A stretch of 24,959 bases of DNA from Candidatus Bipolaricaulota bacterium (GTDB lineage Bacteria; Bipolaricaulota; Bipolaricaulia; RBG-16-55-9): the NCBI GenBank assembly GCA_015487455.1, contig WFPR01000057.1, positions 1-24,959 on the forward strand. The letters are read 5' to 3'. Below are positions 14,209-22,323 of the stretch, piece by piece. The translations under genes and the position numbers were made by a program. The notes under the pieces were generated by a model. The model saw nothing but the letters and a program-made list of their open reading frames with translations. It was not told where the DNA came from and made no database searches. The first letter of the stretch is position 1; every line of letters starts with the position of its first letter.

Positions 14209-14209
14209 G

Positions 14210-16597
14210 ATGCATCGCGCGATTCGCGGGCTCATCGCCTGGGTCGAGGCCCACCCCGGGCTCACCCTCGGGGCGATCGCCCTGTTGACGGCGGTCTTCG
14301 CGGGGGCGCTGCTTCGCCGCGGGCTCGAGTTCGAGACGGACTTCAAGAGGTTCCTGCCCGAGGACGAGCCCGCCGTCCGCCGTCTCATCGAGGCCGAAGA
14401 GACGTTCGGCGCCCAAGATCTGTTCCTGATCGCGCTGGTCGCCCCCGAGGGCCGGACGATCTTCACCCCCGAGACGCTCCGGAAGTTCAAGGAGCTGGAG
14501 GAACGGCTGGAGGGGGTCGTGGGCGTGGACGAGGTGCGCGGCCCGGCCACGGCCTACGTCATCTACGGGACGCCGCAGTCCGTGGTGGTGGAGCGGGCGA
14601 TGCGCCGCGTCCCCCGGACGCCCGAGGAGGTCGAGCAGTACAAGCGGCGGGTGATGAACGACCGCACCATTCGGGGCTGGCTGATCAGCGAGGACGGGCG
14701 GGCCGGGGCGATCTCCGTGCAGCTGGAGCCCTGGGCCGACGCGCCCACCGTCGTCGATGAAATTCAACGGCTCCTCCGCGCCTACGAGGGGCCGGAGACG
14801 ATCTATCTGGTTGGCGAGCCGGTGCTGCGCAGCGCCACCGCCGAGAGCATGATCCGCGACCTTCGGGTGCTCATCCCCGTCGTCGTGGCCGTCATGGCCG
14901 CGGTGCTCCTCTTGAGCTTCCGGAGCGTCCGCGGGGTGGGGCTGCCCTTGCTCGTCGTGCTGGTCAGCACCCTTTGGACCGTGGGCTCGATGGCGCTCGC
15001 GGGCGCCCCCATGACGCCCTTCGGCGTCGTCATGCCCGTGATGCTGATCGCGATCGGCGCCGCCGACGGCATCCACATCCTCAACAAATACTACGAGGAG
15101 GTCGCCGAGCGCGCCCGGGCCCGGCGAGCGAGGAGGGCGATCGTTCGGGCGACGATGGGGGAGCTGGCCGTCCCCGTGATCCTGACGTCGCTCACGACCG
15201 CGGCGGGCTTCCTGGCGCTGATGACCTCGTTCCTCTGGCCGCAGCGCCAGTTCGGGCTGTTCACGGCCCTCGGGATTTTGTACGCGATGGCGCTCTCGCT
15301 CACGCTGATCCCGGCGCTGTTGGCGCGCCTGCCGCTGCCCGAGCGCGCGCGGTACGAGCGCAGCCGCCTGGCCCGCCTGCTGGGCCTCTGGGGCCGACTC
15401 GTCGCGAGAAGGCCCGCCCTCACGCTGGGGGTCTCCGCCGTCGTCTTGATCGCGTTTGCGCTGGGCATCCCCCGCCTGGAGGTGGAGACGCGGGCCGACG
15501 AGTTCCTGGAGCGCGACCACCCCGTGGTCCGGGCGATGTACGCCGTCGAGCGGTACTTCGGCGGCTCGTATCACCTGGCGATCGAGATCGACACGGGGCG
15601 GCGCGACGGGCTGAAGGACCCCGAGGTGCTCAAGAAGATCGCGGCGCTCGACGACTGGCTCGAGGCCCGGCCCGAGATCGGCCGCGTCGCGTCGATCGCG
15701 GACGTGGTGCGCCAGCTCCACTGGGTGCTGCGCGGCTCCGACGACCGCTACTACACCATCCCCGACGACCCGCGCCTGGCCGCCCAGCTCTTCCTCCTCT
15801 ACGGCGGCAAGCCCGGCGCGCTCTTCTTGGGGGACTTTAGCAAGGGCGAGGTGCTCGCCCGTCGCCTCAACATCGGGAGCACCCAGATGGCCCGGCTCGT
15901 CCGCGACGTGCAGCGCTATCTAGACGAGCACTTCAACGGGCCGGGGGAGCCCAAGGCCCGCCTCGTCGGGCCCACCCAAGCGTACGTGGCGCTGCTCGAC
16001 CGCATCATCCGCAGCCAGGTCACGAGCCTCTCGGCCAGCTTCGTCGCGGCCGGGCTCCTCTGCGCGCTGCTCATGGGCTCCGCGATCGCCGGGCTGCTCT
16101 GCTTGCTCCCCCTCGTGCTGACGATCCTGATCGAGTTCGGGGTGATGGCCTACGCGGGGCTGCCGCTCGACATGGCCACGATCATGCTCGGCTCGATCGC
16201 CATCGGCGTCGGGATCGACTACGCCATCCACTTCCTGCACCGTTTCCGCCTGGAGGCCCGGCAGGGGAAGGGCGTCGCCGAGGCGTTCGCCGCGACGATC
16301 CAGACGGCGGGCCGGGGGATCGCCTACAACGCGATCGCCCTCATGCTGGGCTTCGCGGTGCTGCTGGTCAGCTCGTTCCAGGGGCTGGTGACGTTCGGGC
16401 TGCTGTTGGTGTTGACGATGCTCATAAGCGCCCTGAGCAGCTTCACGGTCATCCCCGCTATACTGTTGCTGAAGGAGCCCGCGTTCCTGCGGCGGCCGAG
16501 CCCCTTCTGGGAGGGGCCGAAGCCCGAGCCCGCGACGGCCGCCCAGCCGAACGGGGCCGTGAACCCGAAACGCCCACAAAGGAGGGACGTACGATGA
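14210..16597 (+). CDS. RND/MMPL-family exporter
   Basis: This 795-residue inner-membrane protein belongs to the predicted RND exporters of COG1033/MMPL type. It is an internal duplication: helix 1 at about 18-36, an external loop (FETDFKRFLPEDEPAV), helices 2-6 at about 218-375; then helix 7 near 402-420, a second loop with VETRADEFLERDHPVV, and helices 8-12 at about 608-765. Asp286 (AIGAADGIHILNKYYEE) and Asp670 (GVGIDYAIHFLHRFR) sit at matching positions in helix 4 and helix 10 and are the likely proton-relay residues. Family members export lipids, hopanoids or other hydrophobic molecules. It is coupled to both neighbours: a 1-bp gap upstream and an ATGA overlap with the LolA-like gene. Confidence 0.92.
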   Translation: MHRAIRGLIAWVEAHPGLTLGAIALLTAVFAGALLRRGLEFETDFKRFLPEDEPAVRRLIEAEETFGAQDLFLIALVAPEGRTIFTPETLRKFKELEERLEGVVGVDEVRGPATAYVIYGTPQSVVVERAMRRVPRTPEEVEQYKRRVMNDRTIRGWLISEDGRAGAISVQLEPWADAPTVVDEIQRLLRAYEGPETIYLVGEPVLRSATAESMIRDLRVLIPVVVAVMAAVLLLSFRSVRGVGLPLLVVLVSTLWTVGSMALAGAPMTPFGVVMPVMLIAIGAADGIHILNKYYEEVAERARARRARRAIVRATMGELAVPVILTSLTTAAGFLALMTSFLWPQRQFGLFTALGILYAMALSLTLIPALLARLPLPERARYERSRLARLLGLWGRLVARRPALTLGVSAVVLIAFALGIPRLEVETRADEFLERDHPVVRAMYAVERYFGGSYHLAIEIDTGRRDGLKDPEVLKKIAALDDWLEARPEIGRVASIADVVRQLHWVLRGSDDRYYTIPDDPRLAAQLFLLYGGKPGALFLGDFSKGEVLARRLNIGSTQMARLVRDVQRYLDEHFNGPGEPKARLVGPTQAYVALLDRIIRSQVTSLSASFVAAGLLCALLMGSAIAGLLCLLPLVLTILIEFGVMAYAGLPLDMATIMLGSIAIGVGIDYAIHFLHRFRLEARQGKGVAEAFAATIQTAGRGIAYNAIALMLGFAVLLVSSFQGLVTFGLLLVLTMLISALSSFTVIPAILLLKEPAFLRRPSPFWEGPKPEPATAAQPNGAVNPKRPQRRDVR

Positions 16598-17505
16598 GGA
16601 CGAGACTCAAGGTGGTCGTGCGGCTGTTGGCCCTGAGCGCCGCGCTCGGGGCGCTCCCGTTCTTGTGGGGCTCGTGGGACGGCGCCCAAGCTCAAGCCCA
16701 AGCTCAAGCCCCCCTGACGGGGGACGAGATCCTGGCCAAGGCCGCCGAGCGCAGCGCGTTCGTGCGCGAGGGGAGCCGCATCTCGATCATCGAGTTCGAG
16801 ATCGTGTTCCCCGACGGCACGACCCAGACGAGGACGTTCGCGTTCTTCGGGAAGCGCGACGAGGCGGGCGAGAGGCTGCTCATCTACTTCTTGGAGCCCG
16901 AGCTCGAGTGCGGGACGATCTTCTTGAGCTTCGACCCCGCGGAGCCGGGGGCCAAGACGCGTTTATGGCTCTATCTTTCGGGGCTGGGCCAGGTCAAGGA
17001 GCTCGTCTCGGAGGAGGACCGCAACGCGAGCTTCGCCGGGAGCAACCTGCAGAACGATCAAGTCGGCGGCGGCTTCGACCTCCACGAGGACTACACGGGG
17101 GAGCTGCTGGGCGAGGAGGCCGTCACGGTCAGCTGGCTGGGCGAGGAAACCGCGCGCCCCGCGTACAAGGTCGGGCTCGCCCGGCGTCCGGAGGCCGACG
17201 TGGACTTCCCCACCGGGACCGTCTGGGTCGACAAGGAGGAGTTCTTGACGCTTAGGGGCGAGTTCGACAACGAGGCCGGGCAGCTCGAGCAGACGATCGC
17301 GCTGGACGACTTCGTCGAGTTCGAGGGCGAGATCGTGCCCAACCGCATCGTCGTCGAGAACGTGCTCGACGGCAGCAAGACGACGGTGGTGACGCTCGAG
17401 CGCCGGGTGGTCGAGCCCGAGCTGCCCGACGAGATCTTCGACCCCGACAACCTGGCGAGCTTCAACCCTGAAGCGTTCAGGGTCGACTCGCCCTGCGTGC
17501 CCTGA
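16594..17505 (+). CDS. LolA-like outer-membrane lipoprotein-sorting family protein
   Basis: The 303-residue protein has a signal peptide (basic start, hydrophobic 7-27) that ends in an alternating Ala-Gln run (31-39). The mature part resembles the LolA-like family PF17131: LTGDEILAKAAER start, then beta-strand pairs including SIIEFEIVFPDG, LLIYFLEPELECGTIFLSFDP, KTRLWLYLSGLGQVKEL and NASFAGSNLQNDQ, typical of proteins encoded beside RND/MMPL exporters. It should be a periplasmic carrier taking hydrophobic cargo from the exporter towards the outer membrane. AGGAGG precedes the ATG, which overlaps the RND stop (ATGA). A single mature Cys pair (near 109 and 301) may form a disulfide. Confidence 0.82.
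   Translation: MRTRLKVVVRLLALSAALGALPFLWGSWDGAQAQAQAQAPLTGDEILAKAAERSAFVREGSRISIIEFEIVFPDGTTQTRTFAFFGKRDEAGERLLIYFLEPELECGTIFLSFDPAEPGAKTRLWLYLSGLGQVKELVSEEDRNASFAGSNLQNDQVGGGFDLHEDYTGELLGEEAVTVSWLGEETARPAYKVGLARRPEADVDFPTGTVWVDKEEFLTLRGEFDNEAGQLEQTIALDDFVEFEGEIVPNRIVVENVLDGSKTTVVTLERRVVEPELPDEIFDPDNLASFNPEAFRVDSPCVP
16684..16710 (+). repeat. Degenerate hexanucleotide tract (Ala-Gln run) in LolA-like signal region
   Basis: GCCCAA and GCTCAA units alternate, encoding Ala-Gln pairs at residues 31-39 around the predicted signal-peptide cleavage site. Confidence 0.75.
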
Positions 17506-17528
17506 GGGCCGCCGCGTCGCGCTCAGCG

Positions 17529-18644
17529 TCAGCGGAAGACTTGGACGCGGTGGTTGTCGGAGTCGGCGACGTAGACCGTCCCGTCGGGCGCGATCGCGAT
17601 CCCCTTGGGGAAGAGGAACTGGCCCTCGCCCTCGGGCGAGTCGCAGCCCTCGCCCTCCGGGATCTCGTCGTCGAGGCCGTAGAGGGCGCAGAGGCCCCCC
17701 CACTTGCCCAGGAACCGCCCGTCGCCCGTGAAAACTTGCACGCGGTGGTTGCCCTGGTCGAGCACGTAGACCCGCCCTTGGGGGTCGACGGCGATCCCGA
17801 AGGGCTTGCGGAACTGTCCGTCGCCCTCGCTCAAGGGGCCGTCGCCGTCGGGGTCGGTGCAGCCCTCGCCCGTCTTGAGCGTGCAGGGGGTGCCCCACTC
17901 GCTGAGGTACACGCCGTCGAGGGTGAAGCGCTGCACCCGGTGGTTGAGGTTGTCCGTCACGTACGCGCTGCGCCCGTGGATCGCGATGTCCGTGGGGAAG
18001 CGGAACTCGCCCGCCCCCTCGCCCTTGGCGCCCCACGCCCTCAGGAAGCGCCCGCGGTAGTCGAAGACTTGAACGCGGTGGTTGACCACGTCGACGACGT
18101 AGACGTTCCCGTCGGCGTCGGAGGCGAGCCCGACGGGGTTGAGGAACTGCCCCTCGGCGCTCCCCGCCGAGCCCCAGCTGAACAGAAATTCCCCGTCGGG
18201 GCTGAACGCCTGCACCCGATGGTTGCCCGAGTCGGCGACGTAGACGATCCCGCTGAGGGCGTTGTACAGGATCCCCTCGGGCGTGTTGAACTGGCCCTCG
18301 CCCTCGGGCGAGTCGCAGCCCTCGCCCGTCTCCAGATCGCAGTACGAGCCCCACGCGAACAGGAACTCGCCCTCGGGGCTGAAGACCTGGACGCGGTGGT
18401 TGTTCGTGTCGGCGACGTAAAGGCGATTTTCGGGCCCCACGGTCACGCCCTCGGGCGCGTTGAATTGTCCCGGCCCGTCGCCCGGCCCGCCCCACTGCGC
18501 CACGAACGCGGGCGGCGTGAAGGCCGGGGCCTGAGCCGCACCGAGACCGAGCCCAAGCCCAAGCCCGAGCCCGAGGAGCGCGCCCACGCCTACGACCGCG
18601 ATCCGTCCGCCGAAGAGCGCCGTTCGGGACGTTCGCACAGGCAT
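17529..18644 (-). CDS. Secreted six-bladed NHL-repeat beta-propeller protein
   Basis: This 371-residue protein has a signal peptide (hydrophobic 13-36, including a Gly-Leu alternating run, cleavage near AAQA-PA). Six NHL repeats follow, each ending V/T-D-x-x-NHRVQ-x-F (near 78-88, 137-147, 184-194, 230-240, 295-305 and 360-370). An NHL propeller of six blades is complete, with the ring probably closed by the N-terminal FVAQWG strand. Three inter-blade loops are enlarged and carry one Cys pair each: 102/110, 254/262 and 319/334, with acidic Asp/Glu/Gly segments that could bind calcium. Function is probably ligand or protein binding in the envelope. The ATG has an AAGGAGG site. It lies 98 bp downstream of livF on the same strand. 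Confidence 0.88.
   Translation of the reverse strand: MPVRTSRTALFGGRIAVVGVGALLGLGLGLGLGLGAAQAPAFTPPAFVAQWGGPGDGPGQFNAPEGVTVGPENRLYVADTNNHRVQVFSPEGEFLFAWGSYCDLETGEGCDSPEGEGQFNTPEGILYNALSGIVYVADSGNHRVQAFSPDGEFLFSWGSAGSAEGQFLNPVGLASDADGNVYVVDVVNHRVQVFDYRGRFLRAWGAKGEGAGEFRFPTDIAIHGRSAYVTDNLNHRVQRFTLDGVYLSEWGTPCTLKTGEGCTDPDGDGPLSEGDGQFRKPFGIAVDPQGRVYVLDQGNHRVQVFTGDGRFLGKWGGLCALYGLDDEIPEGEGCDSPEGEGQFLFPKGIAIAPDGTVYVADSDNHRVQVFR
17616..18327 (-). repeat. Pair of identical 40-bp repeats in the NHL gene
   Basis: Positions 17616-17655 and 18288-18327 are identical over 40 bp and lie 672 bp apart, a multiple of three. They encode the same loop ending GEGCDSPEGEGQF in blades 2 and 6. Identity at synonymous positions suggests recent duplication or gene conversion between blades. 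Confidence 0.8.
18540..18575 (-). repeat. Degenerate hexanucleotide tract (Gly-Leu run) in NHL signal peptide
   Basis: The plus strand reads as successive (G/A)AGCCC units, encoding alternating Gly and Leu at residues 24-35. The tract expands the hydrophobic core of the signal peptide and is one of several similar 6-nt periodic tracts in this window. Confidence 0.75.
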
Positions 18645-18742
18645 CGCCTATCGCCTCCTTTCCCTCTTTGAATCTTTGTCTTTGCGTTACACTCGGCTGC
18701 GTGCGCGTTTCGATTCGCCCAAGAAGCCCCAAGAAGGGGGCG

Positions 18743-19459
18743 TCAGCTGCCCAGGTAGGCCTTCTGGACGTACGGGTCCTCCTTCAGCTCGTGGACGGTC
18801 CCCTCGCGGACGAGGCGCCCCGTCTCCAGGAGGTAGAGGCGGTCGGCGTGCCGGAAGGCGAACTCGGTGTTCTGCTCGGCCAGCAGCACGGTCAGGCGGG
18901 TGCGCTCGCGCAGCCGTTCCAGGGCCTGGGAGATGTGCGCCCGGACGATGGGGGCGAGCCCCAGGGTGGGCTCGTCGAGCATGAGCAGCCGGGGACGGGC
19001 CATCAGCGCCCGCCCGATCGCGACCATCTGCTGCTCGCCGCCCGAGAGGGTGTGCACCGGCTGCCTTTGGCGCTCCTTGAGCCGGGGGAACAGCTCGAAG
19101 ACCATCTCGAGGTCCCGCTCGATCTCTGCAGGCTCGTCCCGGCGGCGGTACGCCCCGAGCAGCAGGTTGTCCAGGACGCTCATGTAGGGGAAGAGGCTTC
19201 GGCCCTCGGGGCAGTGGATCAACCCCAGCCCCACGATCTCGTGGGGCTGCTTGGGCAAGTCGCGCCCGGCGAAGCGCACCCGGCCCCGGTAGGGCACCAG
19301 CCCCGAGAGGGCGTTGAGCAGCGTCGTCTTGCCCGCGCCGTTCGGCCCGATGATCGCGACGACCTCGCCCTCCTCGACGCGGAACGAGACGTCGTGGAGC
19401 GCGCAAGCCTTGCCGTAGTGGACGCTCACCCCCTCGACTTCCAGGAGCGCTCCCGCCAT
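18743..19459 (-). CDS. livF: Branched-chain amino acid ABC transporter ATPase LivF
   Basis: This 238-residue ATPase has Walker A GPNGAGKT (38-45), the Q-loop region IHCPEGRSLFPYMSV, the signature LSGGEQ (138-143), Walker B LLMLDE (158-163) followed by PTLGLAP, and a Glu-rich switch region (LLAEQN) in place of His, as is usual in LivF. It is one of the two ATPases powering uptake of branched-chain or related amino acids, amides or urea. The ATG is 3 bp after the livG stop. It is the last liv gene; a short CCCC-AAGAA-GGGG hairpin follows the stop without a T-tract. Confidence 0.95.
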   Translation of the reverse strand: MAGALLEVEGVSVHYGKACALHDVSFRVEEGEVVAIIGPNGAGKTTLLNALSGLVPYRGRVRFAGRDLPKQPHEIVGLGLIHCPEGRSLFPYMSVLDNLLLGAYRRRDEPAEIERDLEMVFELFPRLKERQRQPVHTLSGGEQQMVAIGRALMARPRLLMLDEPTLGLAPIVRAHISQALERLRERTRLTVLLAEQNTEFAFRHADRLYLLETGRLVREGTVHELKEDPYVQKAYLGS

Positions 19460-19462
19460 GCC

Positions 19463-20278
19463 CTATTCCTCCTCGATCGTCCCCGCCAAGTAGGCCTCCT
19501 GGACGGCGGGGTCGCGGGCCACCTCGTCCGGCGTCCCCTCCGCCAGCTTCTGCCCGAAGTGGATCACGATCACCCGGTCGACGAGCCGCATGAGCCCGCG
19601 CATGTTGTGGTCGACCACGACCAGGGTGCGCCCCTCCTCGCGCAGCTCGCGGATGAGGGCGCTCAGCTCCTCGACCTCGGCGGGGGCGAGGCCCGCGAAG
19701 GGCTCGTCGAGCAGCAGCAACTTCGGGTCGGTGGCCACCGCCTTGGCGATCTCGAGCTTGCGCAGCCCCGCCTGGGGCAGCACGTCCGGGAGCTCCCGTC
19801 GGCAGGGGCAGTCGCCGTCGCCGTCCCCGCTCAAATCGCAGCCTCGGCGCGCCCCCTCGGGCCAGAGCGCGCACAGGCCCACCCGCCGACAGATCTCCCG
19901 GACGCGGCGGGCGCGGGCGCGCCGCGAGCCCCCGCGCGCGAAGAGCCCGTTCGGGATCAGCGAGATCTCGACGTTCGCCGCGATGGTCTTGTGCCGGAAG
20001 GGGCGCGGGATCTGGAACGCCCGGGCGATCCCCGCGTTCACGATCTTGTACGTCGGCCAGCCCGTGATGTCCTGCCCCTGGAAGATCACCCGCCCGCGGT
20101 CGGGCTTGTGGACGCCCGTGATCAGGTTGAAGAGGGTCGTCTTGCCCGCGCCGTTCGGCCCGATGAGGCCCAGGATCTCGCCCTCGTGGACGTCGAAGCT
20201 CAGGTCGCTCACGGCCTGCAGGCCGCCGAAGGCCTTCGAAAGGCGCTGCACCTGAAGAAGGGCGTTCATGGCGCTCAT
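19463..20278 (-). CDS. livG: Branched-chain amino acid ABC transporter ATPase LivG with Cys-rich insertion
   Basis: This 271-residue ATPase has Walker A GPNGAGKT (40-47), the LivG hallmark GIARAFQIPRPF (83-94), Walker B LLLLDEPFAGLAP (187-199) and switch His in VVVDHNM. The signature is the degenerate LPQAG (167-171) seen in one LivG subgroup. Between RRVGL and ELPDVLPQAG lies an extra segment of about 26 residues (136-161) with Cys136, 147, 157 and 159, plus Cys130 just before it, and a Gly-Asp repeat. It sits in the helical domain that contacts the permease. I choose ATG 20278, which overlaps the livM stop (ATGA), rather than upstream codons in livM. Confidence 0.94.
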   Translation of the reverse strand: MSAMNALLQVQRLSKAFGGLQAVSDLSFDVHEGEILGLIGPNGAGKTTLFNLITGVHKPDRGRVIFQGQDITGWPTYKIVNAGIARAFQIPRPFRHKTIAANVEISLIPNGLFARGGSRRARARRVREICRRVGLCALWPEGARRGCDLSGDGDGDCPCRRELPDVLPQAGLRKLEIAKAVATDPKLLLLDEPFAGLAPAEVEELSALIRELREEGRTLVVVDHNMRGLMRLVDRVIVIHFGQKLAEGTPDEVARDPAVQEAYLAGTIEEE

Positions 20279-21402
20279 GACGGCTTCGCCTTGACTTCGA
20301 CTTCCGCTTCTTCCGTCTCTGACGCCGACGCGACCGTGGGTGGGGCTTCGGCCCCCTCCCGGGGGGGCGACGGGCGCGGACGGAGGCCCGCCCACAGCCT
20401 CCCGAGGGCCCCGCTCCGCACGAGCAGCAGGATCAGCAGCGCCAGCGAGAAGAGCAGCGCGAAGCGCAGCGTCCCCGCCGGGCGAAGCAGCTCCTCAAAC
20501 ACCTTGAAGAAGAGGGCGCCCCCGATCGCCCCGAAGATCGTGCCCATCCCGCCGAGCACGGCCACGGCGATCGCCTCCACGGAGCGCTGGAGGTTGAGCA
20601 CGTCGGCGGGGGCCGCCGAGCCGATGTGATAGACGTAAAAGGCGCCCGCGATCCCCGCGAAGAAGCTGCTCACCCCGAAGGCCAGCGTCTTGTACTTGGC
20701 GGCGTTGAGCCCGGCGGCCTGGGCGGCCGCCTCGTCGTCCCGGACGGCCTCCAGCGCCAGCCCGACCCGGGAGCGGGTCAGCGCCCAGAGCAGCAGGGCC
20801 GTCAGCAGCATCAGCCCCAGCGAGTAATAATATTTCAGCACGGCGTCCAGGGTGAGCACGCAGTGGGGGACGCAGAGGATCGCGCCCTCGGCGCCGGGGA
20901 TGCCGACCTCGGGCTTGAGCCACCGCATCAGGCGGTCGAACGCCAGGGCCGCCACGAGCGTCATCAGTGAGAGATACGGCCCGTGGAGGCGCAGCGCGGG
21001 CGCGGCCACCAGCAGCCCGCCCACGGCCGCGACGAGGCCGCCCAGCGCGATGATCAGCCAGGGGTTCCAGCCGTACAGCACGGAAAGTATGGCCGTGGTG
21101 TAGGCCCCCAGCCCCAGGAACAGCGAGTGGCCGAAGCTGATCTGCCCCGCGTAGCCGCCCAGCAGATCCCAGCTCATCCCCAAGATGGCCAGCACGTTGG
21201 CGGCCACCAGCACGTTGAGCCACTTGTACAGCAGGAACGGGTTCTGCTGCATCGCGGGGACGAGGAGGGGCAGCCAGTAAGGGAGGCCCAGCAGCAGGGC
21301 CAGGGCGAGCAACGCGCCCCCCAGCTTGACGAGCCGCGCCGTCCGTGAGCGTGAGCGTGAACGCGAGCGCAAGCGCGAGCGCAGGCGGCTCCTGTGGCTC
21401 AT
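20275..21402 (-). CDS. livM: Branched-chain amino acid ABC transporter permease LivM
   Basis: This 375-residue permease has a very basic Arg/Ser repeat at residues 4-20, then about ten membrane helices. LivM hallmarks are LLGGYAGQISFGHSLFLGLGAY, the LRLHGPYLSLMTL segment, the ATPase-contacting loop EAVRDDEAAAQAAGLN and the VLGGMGTIFGAIGGALFF block. The C-terminal 40 or so residues are a Pro/Glu/Lys-rich cytoplasmic tail. It forms the translocation pore with LivH. The ATG at 21402 overlaps the livH stop and the TGA overlaps the livG start. Both the N-terminal Arg/Ser run and the acidic/lysine tail are encoded by 6-nt periodic DNA and are not part of the usual family. Confidence 0.94.
   Translation of the reverse strand: MSHRSRLRSRLRSRSRSRSRTARLVKLGGALLALALLLGLPYWLPLLVPAMQQNPFLLYKWLNVLVAANVLAILGMSWDLLGGYAGQISFGHSLFLGLGAYTTAILSVLYGWNPWLIIALGGLVAAVGGLLVAAPALRLHGPYLSLMTLVAALAFDRLMRWLKPEVGIPGAEGAILCVPHCVLTLDAVLKYYYSLGLMLLTALLLWALTRSRVGLALEAVRDDEAAAQAAGLNAAKYKTLAFGVSSFFAGIAGAFYVYHIGSAAPADVLNLQRSVEAIAVAVLGGMGTIFGAIGGALFFKVFEELLRPAGTLRFALLFSLALLILLLVRSGALGRLWAGLRPRPSPPREGAEAPPTVASASETEEAEVEVKAKPS
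21343..21393 (-). repeat. Degenerate hexanucleotide tract (Arg-Ser run) in LivM N-terminus
   Basis: The plus strand reads as about eight successive units of the form G(T/C)(G/A)A(G/A)C, encoding Arg-Ser and Arg-Leu pairs at residues 4-20 of LivM, just before the first membrane helix. Confidence 0.75.
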
Positions 21403-22253
21403 GCGGCGGCCCTCCCGAGGAGCCCCTGGGGGCGCAGGGTCAACACGAGCATGAGCAGCGCCAGCGAGGCCAAGCCCTGCGCCTCGGGGGCAACCTGCTG
21501 CACGACCGTCTCCGAGAAGCCGATGATGAACGCGGCCCAGAGCGAGCCGGGAATGCTCCCCAGCCCCCCCAGCACGACGATGGAGAAGGCGATCACGAGC
21601 AGCGCCCGCTCCTCGAGCGGGCTGATCCCCATGAACGAGGCGATGAACAGCCCGGCGACCGCGGCCAGCGCCCCGGAGATCGCCCAGACGCCCAAGATCA
21701 CGCGCCGGGCCGGGATGCCGACCAGCGCGGCCCCCTTCCGCTCCATGGAGAGGGCCAGGATCGCCTTGCCCTGCGGCGTCTTGTGGATGAAGAGCCACAG
21801 CCCTGTGATGACAGCCAAGGCGATCGCGCTGGCCACGACGCGATCGTAGGTGACGCGCACGCCCAGGAGCGAGAAGCTCCCGCCGACCAGCGGCGGCAGG
21901 ATCTGCGAGTTGAAGCTGAAGCTCAGCCCGACGATCTGCTCCAGCACCACGGCGGCCAGCAGCGTCCCCAGCATCACCAGGATCGGGTGGCGCTCCACCG
22001 GGCGGACGATCAGCCAGTAGAATAAAGGCGCGAACAGCGCCATCCCCACGACCGCGACCAGCGCGGCCAGCGGGAGGCTCAGGCCCCGGTCCAGCGCCCC
22101 GATCGCCACATAGGCCCCGACCATGGCGAAGGCCCCGTGGGCCAGGTTGAGCACCCCGGCGACCCCGAAGATCATGGTGAAGCCCAGGGCCGCCAGGGCG
22201 TAGAGCGCGCTGATCAGAAAGCCCAGAACGAGGACCTCGACGACGACGCTCAA
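21399..22253 (-). CDS. livH: Branched-chain amino acid ABC transporter permease LivH
   Basis: This 284-residue permease has about eight membrane helices with LivH hallmarks: LYALAALGFTMIFGVAGVLNLAHGAFAMVGAYV near the N-terminus, IVRPVERHPILVMLGTL, the coupling-loop region ALSMERKGAALVGIPARRV, and IAFSIVVLGGLGSIPGSLWAAFIIG. I choose TTG 22253: AAAGGGA lies 8 nt upstream and the protein then begins right at the first helix. A longer frame from TTG 22319 would add an unconserved polar stretch. The livK-livH spacer of 142 bp holds a strong hairpin. Confidence 0.92.
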   Translation of the reverse strand: MSVVVEVLVLGFLISALYALAALGFTMIFGVAGVLNLAHGAFAMVGAYVAIGALDRGLSLPLAALVAVVGMALFAPLFYWLIVRPVERHPILVMLGTLLAAVVLEQIVGLSFSFNSQILPPLVGGSFSLLGVRVTYDRVVASAIALAVITGLWLFIHKTPQGKAILALSMERKGAALVGIPARRVILGVWAISGALAAVAGLFIASFMGISPLEERALLVIAFSIVVLGGLGSIPGSLWAAFIIGFSETVVQQVAPEAQGLASLALLMLVLTLRPQGLLGRAAA

Positions 22254-22323
22254 GGTCGTGATCCCTTTCTGCCCAATCTGGATCTGGCGCGTCCCGGCCG
22301 CCGCCGGGGATGATAGCAAAAGC

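Noticed and set aside
14030..15721. 563-codon minus-strand frame opposite the RND gene
   Set aside because: Low-complexity His/Asp/Arg/Gln-rich translation typical of antisense GC-rich DNA; the RND protein on the plus strand has clear domains.
18668..20629. 653-codon plus-strand frame opposite livF and livG
   Set aside because: No motifs; the minus strand encodes intact ATPases with Walker motifs.
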